From positions 62,001 to 126,000 of the forward strand of contig QFPN01000006.1 of the NCBI GenBank assembly GCA_003241695.1: 64,000 bases of DNA, written 5' to 3'. Shown here in pieces: positions 41,822 through 50,597 of the stretch. Below the pieces are notes generated by a model. It ran no database searches. It worked only from the letters and a program-made list of their open reading frames with translations, and was not told the DNA's origin. The stretch is from Ancylobacter novellus (GTDB lineage: Bacteria; Pseudomonadota; Alphaproteobacteria; Rhizobiales; Methylopilaceae). Position numbers and translations under genes: made by a program. The first letter of the stretch is position 1. Each line of letters opens with the position of its first letter.

Positions 41822-42613
41822 ATGCAACACGTCACCATTTGCCTGACGACGATTTCGGCGCGCGCCAAGAACCTTCACCTCACGCTCCAGTCGCTCGCGA
41901 AGCAGAACTACGGCTCGTTCTCGGTCCGGGTGTACGTCTCGCGCGAGCCCTATCTGCTCGACGACGGAGAGTTCTGGATCAGCCCGGAATGCCGCGAGGT
42001 CATGCGCGAGAACGATCACGTCTCGCTCTACTACGTCCCGAACACCGGGCCGTATCGCAAGGTCATCCCGTTCCTTCAGGAGCGGCTCGGCGAGAACGAG
42101 CTGATCGCGACCGCCGACGACGACACGATCTACCCGGAAGACTGGCTCGCGACGCTGGTCCACCACTACACCGCGCGCCGCTGCATCATCGCGTTCCGCG
42201 GCCATCAGATGCAGCCGGCGGACGGCCGCTGGCAGCGCTATCGCCGCTGGATGACCTCCGGGGTCAAGGAACGGCAGGGCATCTACGGCCTGCCGACCGG
42301 AAAGGACGGCGTCCTCTACAACGCCATGTTCTTCCACCGGAACGTCCTCGACATGGACGTCGCCATGTCGATCGCGCCCACGGTCGACGACCTCTGGCTG
42401 AAATGGCACACCGCGTTCGCGGACGTCCCGGTGTTCCTGATCAACACCAGCTACTCCACGCAAACCTTCGTCGATACCGGCGACGGCGTGTCGCTCTACA
42501 AGAACTACAACAAGCAGGGCGGAAACGACATCGCCATCCAGGCGCTCGAGGACTACAGCCTCGCGACGTTCGGCCAGACCCTGCTGGAGCGCGCCTCCCG
42601 TCAGATCGCGTGA
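41822..42613 (+). CDS. Glycosyltransferase (GT2-like)
   Basis: A 263-residue protein with a nucleotide-sugar transferase layout: VTICLTTISARAKNLHLTLQSLAKQNY at the start, a DxD-like ATADDDTIYPEDWL, and GVLYNAMFFHRNVLD and APTVDDLWLKW later. It resembles small GT2 enzymes that act on surface polysaccharides. It follows the giant GT2 gene by 82 bp on the same strand. The donor and acceptor are unknown. Its stop lies in the perfect palindrome TCAGATC...GATCTGA (42601-42618). Confidence 0.78.
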   Translation: MQHVTICLTTISARAKNLHLTLQSLAKQNYGSFSVRVYVSREPYLLDDGEFWISPECREVMRENDHVSLYYVPNTGPYRKVIPFLQERLGENELIATADDDTIYPEDWLATLVHHYTARRCIIAFRGHQMQPADGRWQRYRRWMTSGVKERQGIYGLPTGKDGVLYNAMFFHRNVLDMDVAMSIAPTVDDLWLKWHTAFADVPVFLINTSYSTQTFVDTGDGVSLYKNYNKQGGNDIAIQALEDYSLATFGQTLLERASRQIA

Positions 42614-42894
42614 TCTGACGCCGGATAGGCGGCGGAAGAGCTTTCGGCTCCGCCGCGGCGCCCCTCACGCTCGCCTGAACCGTGGACGGCGACGCCTGCG
42701 CCCTCATGAGCGCCGTCAGAACCGGGCCTCGCCGCATCGACAAGGCGCGACCGCGCGCGTTTTCGTGGCCACGCGTCTTCTCCCGCTCCGATCCCAAACG
42801 CGCCGCACGGCCGGGCGTCGAGCGTTCGCTCCGAGAAACCGCACCGTTTCGTCTCCCAGGCGCCTCCCTCCGGACGGCGGAGTCGGCGGAGTTC
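42614..42894. other. Intergenic region at the end of the polysaccharide cluster
   Basis: No gene seen. A strong hairpin with 8-bp arms GCGGCGGA/TCCGCCGC (42629-42656) sits 15 bp after the glycosyltransferase stop; it lacks a T run but may act in termination. The remainder is GC-rich without clear features until the promoter at 42895. Confidence 0.45.
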
Positions 42895-42952
42895 TTGACT
42901 GTGCGTGCGGTGGGGCGTAATTTTCTGGAACAATGTTCTATATTTTAGAACA
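42895..42952 (+). promoter_or_regulatory. Promoter and IclR-type operator of the CoA-transferase operon
   Basis: TTGACT (42895-42900), a 17-bp spacer and TAATTT (42918-42923) form a good sigma-70-type promoter. Overlapping the predicted transcription start are two interlocked palindromes: GAACAATGTTC (42928-42938) and TGTTCTA/TAGAACA arms (42934-42952). The GTTC...GAAC pattern matches known IclR-family operators, and an IclR gene lies at 44934-45722. The position over the start site predicts repression relieved by an acyl-CoA or aromatic-acid-type ligand (inference). Confidence 0.7.
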
Positions 42953-43009
42953 ACAGTTTGGCGCCGGGCGACGCTTGCCCGACGGCGAACCCGACCGAGG
43001 AGAGCCGCT

Positions 43010-44167
43010 TTGCGACCGTTGGAAGGCGTCCGCGTCATCGAATTCTGCAGCGTGGCGGCCGGACCGTTCTGCGCCATGCTGCTCGCCGACATGGGCGCGG
43101 ACGTGATCAAGGTCGAGAACCCCGACGGCGGCGACACCATGCGCGCCTGGCCCCCGCTCGCCGAAGGCTTCAGCGAGAACTTCGCCTCGCTCAACCGCAA
43201 CAAGCGCTCGGTGACGCTCGACCTCAAGGACGCGGAGGGCAATCGCCGCGCGCGCGAGCTGATCGCCTCGGCCGACGTCGTCATCGAGAACAACCGGCCG
43301 GGGGTCATGAAGCGCCTCGGCCTCGACTACGAGACCTCGAAGACCGCGAACCCGAAGCTCGTCTATTGCTCGATCTCGGCTTTCGGGCAGGAGGGTCCGC
43401 GCTCGAAGGAGGCCGGCTTCGACCTGACGCTCCAGGCCATGAGCGGCGTCATGAGCGTCACCGGCGAACCCGACGCCCCACCGGTGAAGTGCGGGGTGCC
43501 GATCTCCGACTTCGGCACCGGCCTCTACGCCGCCTACGCGATCGCCTCCACGCTGTTCCGCATCCGCGGCGGAGGGGAGGGCGCGCATATCGACGCCTCG
43601 ATGTTCGGCGCGACCCTCGCAATGGCCGCGCTCCAGACCAGCGAGTATTTCGGCAGCGGGCGCGATCCGAAGCGGCTCGGCTCAGCGCATCCGCGCAACG
43701 CGCCCTACCGCGCCTTCAAGGCGAAGGACGATTACTTCGCCATGGCGGCCGGCAACAACGCGCTCTACCGCGCCGCCTGCGGGGCGATCGAGCGGCCCGA
43801 CCTCGCCGACGATCCGCGCTTCGCCAGCACGGCGCTGCGCGCGCAGCATCAGGACGACCTGCTAGAAATCCTCGAGCCGATCTTCGCGGCCTTCACGGCG
43901 GAAGAATTGCTTGAGAAGTTCCGCGCCGCGGGCGTGCCCTGCTCGCCGATCAACGGTTATTCGGCGGCGCTCGCCGACCCGCAGGTCGCTCATATGGGCT
44001 GGGTCCAGCCGATCGCCCTGCCCTCGGGCGTCGAGACCCGCACTTTCGCCTCGCCGCTGAAATTCTCTGGCGAAGGCTTCCCCGTCTACCGCTCGCCGCC
44101 AGCGCTCGGCGAGCACAATGACGAGGTGTTCGGCGCCGACGCAGCGCCCCGCGCGAAGAGCGCCTGA
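43010..44167 (+). CDS. Family III (CaiB/BaiF) CoA-transferase
   Basis: A 385-residue family III CoA-transferase that moves CoA between carboxylic acids through an Asp-acyl-CoA anhydride. It begins RPLEGVRVIEFCSVAAGPFCAMLLADMGADVIKVE, the family signature, and carries the likely nucleophile D138 in KEAGFDLTLQ. I chose TTG 43010 because GAGGAGA lies seven bases upstream; the frame is open to 42905, but that would include the promoter. The stop overlaps the crotonase gene start (TGATG), so the two are coupled. Together they suggest activation and beta-oxidation-like processing of an organic acid, under the IclR repressor. Substrate unknown. Confidence 0.92.
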   Translation: MRPLEGVRVIEFCSVAAGPFCAMLLADMGADVIKVENPDGGDTMRAWPPLAEGFSENFASLNRNKRSVTLDLKDAEGNRRARELIASADVVIENNRPGVMKRLGLDYETSKTANPKLVYCSISAFGQEGPRSKEAGFDLTLQAMSGVMSVTGEPDAPPVKCGVPISDFGTGLYAAYAIASTLFRIRGGGEGAHIDASMFGATLAMAALQTSEYFGSGRDPKRLGSAHPRNAPYRAFKAKDDYFAMAAGNNALYRAACGAIERPDLADDPRFASTALRAQHQDDLLEILEPIFAAFTAEELLEKFRAAGVPCSPINGYSAALADPQVAHMGWVQPIALPSGVETRTFASPLKFSGEGFPVYRSPPALGEHNDEVFGADAAPRAKSA

Positions 44168-44883
44168 TGGGCGAGCTTCTGGTCGAACGGAACGGCGACG
44201 CGCTGACGCTCGCGCTGAACCGCCCGGAGAAGATGAACGCGCTGTCGGCCTCGCTGGTCGACGCGCTGCTCGCCGAAGTGGAGAACGCCGCCGCGACGGG
44301 CGTACGCCTCCTCGTGCTGCGGGGGGAAGGCCGCAACTTCAGCGCCGGTTTCGACTTCGGCGGTTATGAAGATCAGTCGGAGGGCGACCTTCTGCTGCGC
44401 TTCGTCCGCATCGAGCAGCTGCTGCAGGCCGTGCGCCACGCGCCCTTCGACACGATGGCGCTCGCGCATGGCAGGAACTTCGGCGCGGGCGTGGACCTGA
44501 TCTGCTCCTGCGCGCGGCGCGTCTCCGAGGAGACCGCCACGTTCCGCATGCCGGGGCTCGGCTTCGGGCTGGTGCTCGGGACCCGGCGCTACGCCGAGCG
44601 CGTCGGCGTAGCGCGCGCGCGCGACGTTCTGGGGGACGGCGTGACCTTCTCCGCGCGAACCGCGATCGAGGACGGCTTCCTCACGGCGCTCGCGCCGAAG
44701 GAGGAGTGGTCCGATCTCGTGACGGAGACCGCAGCGCGCGGCGGAAAGCTCTCCGCCGCCGCAAGCGCCGCGCTCTACCGCGCGACCTGCCCCGACACGC
44801 GCGCTGAAGATCTCGCCGATCTCGTGACCTCGGCGGCGCGGCCCGGCCTCAAGGACCGGATCGCGCTCTATCGCGCCGCCTGA
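44167..44883 (+). CDS. Enoyl-CoA hydratase/isomerase family protein
   Basis: A 238-residue crotonase-fold protein: ALNRPEKMNALSASLVDALL at the start, the oxyanion-hole FSAGFDFGGY and HGRNFGAGVDLICSCARRVS. The usual catalytic Glu pair is not clearly preserved (MPGLGFGLVLGTRRYAE is where one is expected), so it may be an isomerase or hydrolase rather than a hydratase. It is translated from an ATG overlapping the CoA-transferase stop and probably acts on the CoA ester made by that enzyme. Confidence 0.85.
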   Translation: MGELLVERNGDALTLALNRPEKMNALSASLVDALLAEVENAAATGVRLLVLRGEGRNFSAGFDFGGYEDQSEGDLLLRFVRIEQLLQAVRHAPFDTMALAHGRNFGAGVDLICSCARRVSEETATFRMPGLGFGLVLGTRRYAERVGVARARDVLGDGVTFSARTAIEDGFLTALAPKEEWSDLVTETAARGGKLSAAASAALYRATCPDTRAEDLADLVTSAARPGLKDRIALYRAA

Positions 44884-44933
44884 GCGGTTCGGAAACCGCG
44901 TCCCGCCGCAGCCCGGCAATCAGACCGGACCCG

Positions 44934-45722
44934 TCACGGCAAGGGGCGGGGCGGCTCCGTCCGCCCGCGGGAAAAGGCGCCCGGATTGTAGCCGAGCGCG
45001 CGGGACAGCGACCGCGCGGCGTCGGTCACGACGTCGCTGAACTTCCCGAGCGCCGAAGGCTGGAGCCGCTCGGCGGGACCCGAGATCCCGATCGCGGCGA
45101 CCGGCCTGCCGACTCCGTCATGCACGATCGCGGCGAGCCCGCAGACCGTGTCGCGCCATTCGCCCCGATTGACCGCGAAACCCTGGATCCGGACCTGCTC
45201 CAGCTCCTTGCGGAGATCCGCGAGCGTCCCGATCGAGCGCGGGGTGAAGGTCGGCAGCGGATCGGAAAACCAGCGCAGCGCCTCGGCCTCCTGATGGGCG
45301 AGCAGAGCCTTGCCCGACGCCACGCAGTGCGCCGGCGCCCTGCCCCCGATCGTGGAATAGGCGCGCACGGGGTGCGGGCTTTCGATCTTGTGCAGGTAGA
45401 TCACTTCCGTCTTGTCGAGCAGGGAGAGATGGATGGTCTCCAGCGTCTCGTCGGCGAGAGCGCGCATGAAGGGCTCCGCCGCCCGCCGGACGTCGACCCG
45501 CCCGAGCACGAGGCTCGCGATCTCGAAGATCTTCAGCGTGCACTCGTAGCCGCTGTTGGCGTCGACCTGCGCATAGCCGGCGGAGACCAGCGTCTGCAGC
45601 GTGCGGTGCACGTTGCTCTTCGTCATGGCGAGCTCGCGGGAGAGCTCCGTCACGCCCTTCGGCGTCTCGCTCCGGGCGAGATGCTCGAGAACGCGCAGTC
45701 CCTTGAGAAGCGTGCTGTCCAT
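44934..45722 (-). CDS. IclR-family transcriptional regulator
   Basis: A 262-residue regulator: an N-terminal winged helix-turn-helix (KGVTELSRELAMTKSNVHRTLQTLVSAGYAQV, about 22-53) and a C-terminal IclR effector domain (about 80-250) with HCVASGKALLAH and GISGPAERLQPS, both family marks. It is convergent to the CoA-transferase operon, whose promoter carries an IclR-type operator, so it is the likely regulator of that operon. Confidence 0.93.
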   Translation of the reverse strand: MDSTLLKGLRVLEHLARSETPKGVTELSRELAMTKSNVHRTLQTLVSAGYAQVDANSGYECTLKIFEIASLVLGRVDVRRAAEPFMRALADETLETIHLSLLDKTEVIYLHKIESPHPVRAYSTIGGRAPAHCVASGKALLAHQEAEALRWFSDPLPTFTPRSIGTLADLRKELEQVRIQGFAVNRGEWRDTVCGLAAIVHDGVGRPVAAIGISGPAERLQPSALGKFSDVVTDAARSLSRALGYNPGAFSRGRTEPPRPLP

Positions 45723-45873
45723 GCCGTCGACTCGAACCGAGATCGCGGTCCGCTTCGACCGTGTCGGAAATCGCGAACTCTCGTTCCAACATATGCGACG
45801 CGGACGATGCGACGCGCAAGAAAGCCCTGCGCAGCGTCACCGCCGGCGTGACGGGCCCGGAGCGCTGAAAACG

Positions 45874-45903
45874 AAAAAGCCCGGACCTGCGCCCGGGCTT
45901 TTT
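45874..45903. terminator. Bidirectional rho-independent terminator
   Basis: A perfect 11-bp stem (AAAAAGCCCGG / CCGGGCTTTTT) with an 8-base loop. With A and T runs on both sides it can stop transcription in either direction. On the minus strand it ends the L,D-transpeptidase gene, whose stop is 31 bp away. Confidence 0.9.
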
Positions 45904-45933
45904 GTCGTCGGGATCGCCGGCGCGACCGCAGCC

Positions 45934-47445
45934 TCAATCGAAGGCGGCGAAGGAGGACGTGATGCGCGGATCGGGGCGCCCGGAGGTCTTGGGCTGAAAC
46001 TGCGCAGGCAACGCCGCCGAGCGGTTCTTGCGCGCGGCGGGGGCGGGCGCTTCGGACGGCGCAGGCTCGGACACCGGGATCGCGACGGGCGCGGGCTCCG
46101 CCTTCTGGCCGCCGCCGAACAGGCCGCCGACCCAGTTCTTGAGACGGTCTCCGGTCGACGCCTCCGGCCCGGGAGACACGGCGGTCGCCATCACCGGCTG
46201 CTGGTTCGCCGCCACCTCGCGCGGGGCGGGAACTGGGGCCGGCTTCGCGGCCGCGACATGCGCGGCGCCCGGCGTCGGCGCGGGAATGGAAGCGACGGTC
46301 TCGGGTTCCTCGGACCGGAACATGCGGGCGAACAGATTGCCTTCCGGCTTCCGGGCGGACGGCGCGGGAGCCGATCCGTCAGTCGCGACCGACGTCCTGA
46401 GCGCGACTTCCGCCGGCTTGCCCGCGGCCGGAGCGGCCACCGAGGCGAGCGCGACGCCGCCGCCCGGCGCGGGCTCCGCGGCCACCGGCGTTCCGGCGGC
46501 TTCGGGGGCGACGGCCGCGACCATCACGACCGGCTGGTCGAGCGTGCGGCGAAGACGGCCGTTCTGCGCCACGTATTCGGGCGCGAGCGGCTCGCTCTTC
46601 GAGAGCTGCGCGATCAAGATGTTGTCGGCCTTTTCCTTGGCGGTCACGGCCTTGGCGATGGTCGGCTCGACCTGATAGCTCGGGCAGGCGGCTTCGGGCG
46701 TGAAGGTCGACAGCGCGCCGGGCTGGGCGTTGAAGACGTATTTCTTGCCGCAGACGTCGACCCTGGGCTCGGCCTTGGTGACCTCGAAGTGGTCGGAGCC
46801 CTGCTTCAGGTTCTTCCAGAACGCCATGTTCTTGTCGTTGCGGCGGCGCGCCATGTTCTGCGCCGTCATGCGGAACGGCAGCGCCTGAATCTGGAACGCC
46901 TTCTGGCCGCCGCGGAAGCTCTCCCGCGCCATGGCGTAGATTTCGCCGATCTGGTCGTCGGTCATGGCGTAGCAGCCGGCCGACAGGCAGTCGCCATGCA
47001 TCATCACATGGGTGCCGTTGCGGCCGAGCGAGCGATCGTAGGCGTTCGGGTAGCCGATGTTGAACGACAGATAGTAGGACGACTTCGGGTTCATCTGCGC
47101 CGGGCCGACCGAGTAGAAGCCCTCCGGCGCCTGCTTGTCGCCTTCCTTGATCTTCGGTCCGAGCTTTCCGGAGAAGCGGCAGATGTCGTAGCTCTTGAGC
47201 AGCGTATAGCGCCCGTCGGCGCGGCGCTTCTTCCAGACCTCGGCCTTCGACTCTTCCTTGAAGATCCGGACGAGCATCGGATCCTGCGGGCTCACGCCTT
47301 TTTCGGTCATCAGCGAGACGAGCGCGGGCGACAGCGGCTGAACGCTGCGCGCGGTCGTGGTCATCTTTTCTTCGCTGTTGCAGCCCGAAAGGGCGAAGGC
47401 CGCTGCGAACGCGGAGCCGACGAGCGCGGCGCGTGCGACGGACAT
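45934..47445 (-). CDS. L,D-transpeptidase lipoprotein (YafK-like)
   Basis: A 503-residue lipoprotein. The signal peptide has lipobox ALSGC (C22). The catalytic YkuD-type domain (about 60-240) includes the active-site motif HGDCLSAGCYAM with H150 and nucleophile C158; this variant resembles YafK-type enzymes, which cut or form peptidoglycan crosslinks or protein attachments. The C-terminal half (about 300-480) is Ala/Pro-rich and disordered, unusual in length. ATG 47445 follows GGGGGAG and gives a normal signal peptide; the upstream ATG at 47466 does not. Confidence 0.88.
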   Translation of the reverse strand: MSVARAALVGSAFAAAFALSGCNSEEKMTTTARSVQPLSPALVSLMTEKGVSPQDPMLVRIFKEESKAEVWKKRRADGRYTLLKSYDICRFSGKLGPKIKEGDKQAPEGFYSVGPAQMNPKSSYYLSFNIGYPNAYDRSLGRNGTHVMMHGDCLSAGCYAMTDDQIGEIYAMARESFRGGQKAFQIQALPFRMTAQNMARRRNDKNMAFWKNLKQGSDHFEVTKAEPRVDVCGKKYVFNAQPGALSTFTPEAACPSYQVEPTIAKAVTAKEKADNILIAQLSKSEPLAPEYVAQNGRLRRTLDQPVVMVAAVAPEAAGTPVAAEPAPGGGVALASVAAPAAGKPAEVALRTSVATDGSAPAPSARKPEGNLFARMFRSEEPETVASIPAPTPGAAHVAAAKPAPVPAPREVAANQQPVMATAVSPGPEASTGDRLKNWVGGLFGGGQKAEPAPVAIPVSEPAPSEAPAPAARKNRSAALPAQFQPKTSGRPDPRITSSFAAFD

Positions 47446-47616
47446 GGATAGGTCTCCCCCGAACATGCGGGCATGGCGAGCGTCCTCACCAGCTAAAATC
47501 GATACCCTTACCCACAGGTTACCGCAAGCGCGCCGCGCGCGTATGACGCGCGCGAAACCGCCGGTTTCGTCGCCGGGAAGGACCGCCCATAGGGAGTTTA
47601 GAGCGTTCGCCGCCGC

Positions 47617-48570
47617 TCAGAGGTTCCGGCCGATCCGCAGGAACTTGCGACGGCGGTCGTCGCGAATCTCGGCCCCGCTCATGGCGGAGAAGCGCTGCAG
47701 CGCGCGCTCGATCGCCTCGCCGGCCGCGTCCATGGCCTTCTCCGCGCCGCGATGGGCGCCGCCGAGCGGCTCCGGAACGACGCCGTCGACCACGCCGAGC
47801 CGCATCAGGTCGGCGGAGGTGATCTTCATGTTGGTGGCGGCTTCCTGCGCCTTGGCCGCGTCGCGCCACAGGATGGAGGCCGCGCCCTCGGGCGAGATCA
47901 CGCTGTAGATCGCGTGTTCGAGCATCAGCACGGCGTTTGCGGTCGCGATCGCGATCGCCCCGCCCGAGCCGCCCTCGCCGATGATCAGGGCCACGTTGGG
48001 CACGGTCAAATTGAGGCAGGTCTCGGTCGAGCGCGCGATCGCCTCGGCCTGGCCGCGCTCTTCGGCCTCGACGCCCGGAAACGCGCCGGCGGTGTCGACG
48101 AGCGCGATCACCGGCAGCGAGAAGCGGTCGGCCATCTCCATCAGGCGGATCGCCTTGCGGTAGCCTTCCGGGCGCGCCATGCCGAAGTTGTGGCGGAGCC
48201 GGCTCTCGGTGTCCGCGCCCTTCTCGTGGCCGATCACCATCACCGGCCGGCCGCGGAAACGGCCGGGACCGCCGACGATGGCCTGGTCCTCGGCGAACAG
48301 CCGGTCGCCGGCGAGCGGCGTGAAGTCCTCGATCAGCCGGGAAACGTAATCGACGAAATGCGGCCGGTTCGGATGGCGCGCGACCAGCGTCTTCTGCCAG
48401 GGCGTCAGGCCGGCGTAGAGGTCGCGCATCGCGGCCTCGGACTTCGCCTCGAGACGCTGGACCTCCTCGTCGATCGCGACGCTGTCGCCGTCCTCGCCGA
48501 GCGCGCGGAGCTCGGCGATCTTCGCCTGCAGTTCGGCGACGGGCTTTTCGAAGTCGAGATAGCTTTTCAT
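47617..48570 (-). CDS. accA: Acetyl-CoA carboxylase carboxyltransferase subunit alpha
   Basis: A 317-residue subunit that with AccD moves carboxyl from biotin to acetyl-CoA in fatty acid synthesis. It starts KSYLDFEKPVAELQAKIAELR, has HPNRPHFVDYV, the oxyanion-forming GEGGSGGAIAIATAN and PEGAASILWRD near the end, all typical. Full length. accD is not in the window. Confidence 0.97.
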   Translation of the reverse strand: MKSYLDFEKPVAELQAKIAELRALGEDGDSVAIDEEVQRLEAKSEAAMRDLYAGLTPWQKTLVARHPNRPHFVDYVSRLIEDFTPLAGDRLFAEDQAIVGGPGRFRGRPVMVIGHEKGADTESRLRHNFGMARPEGYRKAIRLMEMADRFSLPVIALVDTAGAFPGVEAEERGQAEAIARSTETCLNLTVPNVALIIGEGGSGGAIAIATANAVLMLEHAIYSVISPEGAASILWRDAAKAQEAATNMKITSADLMRLGVVDGVVPEPLGGAHRGAEKAMDAAGEAIERALQRFSAMSGAEIRDDRRRKFLRIGRNL

Positions 48571-48760
48571 AGGGCTCGCTCCGCGCCGTCGGCGCCGGGG
48601 GAGGGGCGGTGGTCCTGCGGAGCGCGCGAAGAGTTGGTCGGGGCCGGCTCAAAAGTCAACCGCGCGGCGAGAGCGCGCCGCCCCGCTTGAAATCGGCTCT
48701 TCGCCGACCGACCTTGGCCCGCGCCGGACGTCCGGCGGGACGCCCAAGGAGAAACCGCCC

Positions 48761-50410
48761 GTGTCAGCCGACGTCAGTCCCCTCGCCGGAAAGCCCATCG
48801 CGCCCGAGCGGCTCGTCGACGTGCCCGCCTTGATGACGGCCTACTTCGCCGCCCGTCCCGACATGGACGACCCCGCCCAGCGCGTCGCCTTCGGCACCTC
48901 GGGCCATCGCGGCTCGTCGCTCGACGGCGTCTTCACCGAGAGCCACATCGCGGCCGTCACGCAGGCGGTCTGCGACCACCGCGCGAAGGCGGGGATCGAC
49001 GGGCCGCTGTTCCTCGGCAAGGACACCCATGCGCTGTCGGAAGCCGCCTTCGCGACCGCGCTCGAGGTGCTCGCGGCGAACGGCGTCGAGGCCCGGATAT
49101 CGGAGGGCGCGCGCTTCACGCCGACCCCGGCGGTCAGCCACGCGATCCTGACCCACAACCGCGGCCGGACGGGCGGCCTCGCCGACGGCCTCGTGATCAC
49201 GCCGTCGCACAATCCGCCTGAGGACGGCGGCTTCAAGTACAATCCGCCGAATGGCGGCCCGGCGGGCGCCGAGGTCACCGCGGTCATCGAGCGGGAGGCC
49301 AACCGCCTGATCGAAGGCGGGCTCAGGGAGGTCAGGCGCACGCCGTTCTTCCGGGCGCTGAAGGCGGGGAACGTGAAAGGCCACGATTTTCGCGCGGCCT
49401 ATGTGGCGGATCTGAAGAACGTCGTCGACATGGAGGCGATCCGCTCCGCGGGCGTCCGGATCGGCGTCGATCCGCTTGGCGGATCGGGCCTCGAATACTG
49501 GGAGCCGATCGCCGAGGCCTACGGCCTCGACCTCACCGTCACCAATAAGGCGGTCGACCCGACCTTCCGGTTCATGACGGCGGACTGGGACGGCAAGGTC
49601 CGCATGGACTGTTCGAGCCCCTACGCCATGGAAAAGCTCATCGAGCTCAAGGACCGGTTCGACGTCGCCTTCGCCAACGATCCGGACGCCGACAGGCACG
49701 GTGTGGTGGCGCCCTCCGCGGGTCTGCTCAACCCCAACCACTATCTCGCCGCCGCGATCTCCTATCTCGCGAAGCATCGGCCCGGCTGGACGGCCGGCCC
49801 CGCGATCGGCAAGACCCTCGTGTCGTCGAGCGTCATCGACCGGCTGTCCGCATCGCTCGGGCTGAAGCTCGTCGAGGTGCCGGTCGGCTTCAAATGGTTC
49901 GTGGACGGCCTCGTCGACGGCTCCCTCGCCTTTGGCGGCGAGGAAAGCGCCGGCGCCTCCTTCCTGCGCCGCGACGGGACCGTCTGGACCACCGACAAGG
50001 ACGGGCTGATCCTCGGCCTGCTGGCCGCCGAGATGACGGCGGTCACCGGCAAGGACCCCGGCGAGATCTACGCCGGCCTCACCGAGACGCTCGGCGCGCC
50101 CGTCTACGAGCGCATCGACGCGCCGGCGAGCCCCGAGCAGAAAGCCAAGCTGAAGAAGCTTTCCCCGTCCGACATTCCCGGCGACGCGCTCGCGGGCGAG
50201 CCGATCCGCGACCGGCTCACCAAGGCGCCGGGCAACGGCGAGGCCTTTGGCGGCGTAAAGGTCACGACCGAGAACGGCTGGTTCGCGGCGCGCCCGTCGG
50301 GAACCGAAAACGTCTACAAGATCTATGCCGAGAGCTTCCTCGGCGCGGACCATCTGAAGCGCATCCAGCGGGAGGCGCAGGAGATCGTCTCGAAGGCGCT
50401 CGGCGGCTGA
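48761..50410 (+). CDS. pgm: Phosphoglucomutase
   Basis: A 549-residue alpha-D-phosphohexomutase interconverting glucose 1- and 6-phosphate, supplying precursors for glycogen and surface polysaccharides. FGTSGHRGS, the phosphoserine loop TPSHNPPEDGG, the metal loop DPDADRHG and the sugar-binding GGEESAG are present. GTG start at 48761 with AAGGAG upstream. Near the polysaccharide genes but not in their cluster. Confidence 0.96.
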   Translation: MSADVSPLAGKPIAPERLVDVPALMTAYFAARPDMDDPAQRVAFGTSGHRGSSLDGVFTESHIAAVTQAVCDHRAKAGIDGPLFLGKDTHALSEAAFATALEVLAANGVEARISEGARFTPTPAVSHAILTHNRGRTGGLADGLVITPSHNPPEDGGFKYNPPNGGPAGAEVTAVIEREANRLIEGGLREVRRTPFFRALKAGNVKGHDFRAAYVADLKNVVDMEAIRSAGVRIGVDPLGGSGLEYWEPIAEAYGLDLTVTNKAVDPTFRFMTADWDGKVRMDCSSPYAMEKLIELKDRFDVAFANDPDADRHGVVAPSAGLLNPNHYLAAAISYLAKHRPGWTAGPAIGKTLVSSSVIDRLSASLGLKLVEVPVGFKWFVDGLVDGSLAFGGEESAGASFLRRDGTVWTTDKDGLILGLLAAEMTAVTGKDPGEIYAGLTETLGAPVYERIDAPASPEQKAKLKKLSPSDIPGDALAGEPIRDRLTKAPGNGEAFGGVKVTTENGWFAARPSGTENVYKIYAESFLGADHLKRIQREAQEIVSKALGG

Positions 50411-50442
50411 GCCTGGAATCTTCACGGCTCAAAACGCTTTGC

Positions 50443-50543
50443 GTCATGCCCCGGCTTGTCCGGGGCATCCATGGGACCGCTCGACTCCGCATCTTCGGAG
50501 GTCCTGCACGGCGATGGATCCCCCGGACAAGCGGGGGGATGAC
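50443..50543. repeat. Paired palindromic intergenic repeat (CCCCGG family)
   Basis: ATGCCCCGGCTTGTCCGGGGCAT (50446-50468) and, about 50 bp on, a matching ATCCCCCGGACAAGCGGGGGGAT form two hairpins in mirror arrangement. The same structure recurs at 60351-60439. It sits between the convergent pgm and hslU genes. Confidence 0.8.
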
Positions 50544-50597
50544 GGTTCAAGCCGCCGAACGCCGCGTCGGCCGCCGGTCAGGGACGGGCGCCCCGGC

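Noticed and set aside
42629..42656. GC-rich hairpin after the glycosyltransferase gene as a rho-independent terminator
   Set aside because: The stem is strong but no T run follows on either strand, so I left it as a hairpin in the intergenic note.
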